Source: Betaproteobacteria bacterium
GTDB lineage: Bacteria > Pseudomonadota > Gammaproteobacteria > Burkholderiales > Gallionellaceae
Assembly (NCBI GenBank): GCA_028871775.1
Contig: JAGWMH010000099.1
Location: forward strand, 1 to 6,738
Reading direction: 5' to 3'
Length of the DNA stretch: 6,738 nt
A program made the translations under genes and the position numbers. Shown here piece by piece: positions 6,106 through 6,738 of this stretch. A model generated the notes under the pieces. The model searched no databases. It was not told the origin of the DNA and saw only the letters and a program-made list of their open reading frames with translations. Every line of letters starts with the position of its first letter. Positions within the stretch are counted from its first letter, which is position 1.

Positions 6106-6117
6106 ATTCATCTGCAA

Positions 6118-6738
6118 TTAGAAATAACCTTCTTTCTTGCGCAGCTCCATCGAAGCCTCGGAAGTCTGGTCGTCCATGCGCGTCGCGCCGCGTTCGGTGA
6201 TGCGCGTGGTCGAGGTCTCGTCGATGATTTCCTGCGCGTTGCGCGCGTAGGATTCCACCGGCGCGGTACAGGTCATATCGCCCACCGTGCGGAAACGCAC
6301 CGAAACCATCTCGACCTTTTCGCCCGGTTTGGGCTGCACCAGATGCGACACCGGAATCAATGCCGTGCCGCGGCGGATCACCTCGCGCTCGTGCGCATAG
6401 TAGATTTCCGGGATGTGCAGATCCTCGCGGAAGATGTATTGCCAGATGTCCATCTCGGTCCAGTTGCTGATCGGGAACACGCGGATGTTCTCGCCGGCAT
6501 GGACGCGCGTGTTGTAGATGTCCCACAGCTCCGGGCGCTGGTTCTTCGGGTCCCATTGGCCGAACTCGTCGCGGAACGAAAAGATGCGCTCCTTGGCGCG
6601 CGCCTTTTCCTCGTCGCGGCGCGCCCCGCCCATGCAGGCGTCGAAACCGAATTCGGCGATGGTCTCCAGCAGGGTCACCGATTGGTACGGGTTGCGCGGT
6701 TTGTCCGGGTCCTTGATGACGATGGTGCCGCGCTTGAT
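6118..6738 (-). CDS. cysD: Sulfate adenylyltransferase subunit 2 (partial, 5' end off window)
   Basis: CysD is the catalytic PP-loop subunit of ATP sulfurylase, pairing with CysN to make APS from ATP and sulfate. The window holds the last 206 residues; the N-terminal portion with the SGGKDS-type PP-loop lies beyond the right edge. Clear family marks are MGGARRDEEKARAKER, FSFRDEFGQWDPKNQRPELW, RVFPISNWTEMDIWQYI, VRFRTVGD and the C-terminal SMELRKKEGYF, which matches the end of E. coli CysD (SMELKKRQGYF). Compared with E. coli CysD as I recall it, there is a charged stretch (IVIKDPDKPRNPYQS) before the GGARRDEE block, and TVGDMTCTAPVES replaces TLGCWPLTGAVES, so this belongs to a different branch of the family. 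A GTG inside the frame at 6678 is not the start, since family sequence continues upstream of it. cysN follows on the same strand after 87 bp. Confidence 0.95.
   Translation of the reverse strand: MKRGTIVIKDPDKPRNPYQSVTLLETIAEFGFDACMGGARRDEEKARAKERIFSFRDEFGQWDPKNQRPELWDIYNTRVHAGENIRVFPISNWTEMDIWQYIFREDLHIPEIYYAHEREVIRRGTALIPVSHLVQPKPGEKVEMVSVRFRTVGDMTCTAPVESYARNAQEIIDETSTTRITERGATRMDDQTSEASMELRKKEGYF

Overview
The window looks like ordinary chromosome from a GC-rich betaproteobacterium, most likely a Nitrosomonadales/Gallionellaceae-type organism. That placement is an inference from the protein sequences and gene order: an orn-type oligoribonuclease, a 417-residue CysN without a fused APS kinase, a short RsgA, and a CobD/CbiB-family membrane protein beside rsgA. 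No phage, plasmid, insertion sequence, CRISPR array, tRNA or rRNA was seen. Coding density is very high.

Layout from left to right. Positions 1-476 (minus) hold the 5' part of a GT-B-type glycosyltransferase whose N-terminus resembles the N-terminal half of L-arabinokinases; it runs off the left edge. Upstream of it on the same strand is orn (532-1077). A 79-bp divergent spacer separates orn from a plus-strand run of four tightly packed genes: a Ste24/CAAX-type M48 membrane metalloprotease (1157-2428), a 32-codon small ORF with a signal-peptide-like sequence (2425-2523), a pterin-4a-carbinolamine dehydratase (2531-2869) and the ribosome-assembly GTPase rsgA (2866-3744). The first/second and third/fourth genes overlap through ATGA and GTGA stop/start junctions, so this is very probably one translationally coupled operon. 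rsgA ends tail-to-tail against a CobD/CbiB-family membrane protein (3741-4679, minus); their stop codons share one CTAG. Upstream of that on the minus strand lies the sulfate-activation pair cysD (6118-6738, 5' end off the window) and cysN (4777-6030).

How the genes work together: CysD and CysN form the GTP-driven ATP sulfurylase that makes APS from sulfate. Orn finishes RNA decay by degrading oligoribonucleotides, and RsgA matures the 30S subunit. In E. coli orn and rsgA are adjacent and divergent; here the divergence is kept but three genes sit between them. The M48 protease is probably an inner-membrane protein quality-control or processing enzyme.

The least ordinary items are a compact 52-bp pair of inverted REP-type hairpins with GTAG feet in the cysD-cysN spacer, whose two arms differ only by compensatory base-pair changes, and the small predicted exported peptide gene coupled to the M48 protease. 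I found no convincing new multi-gene system.
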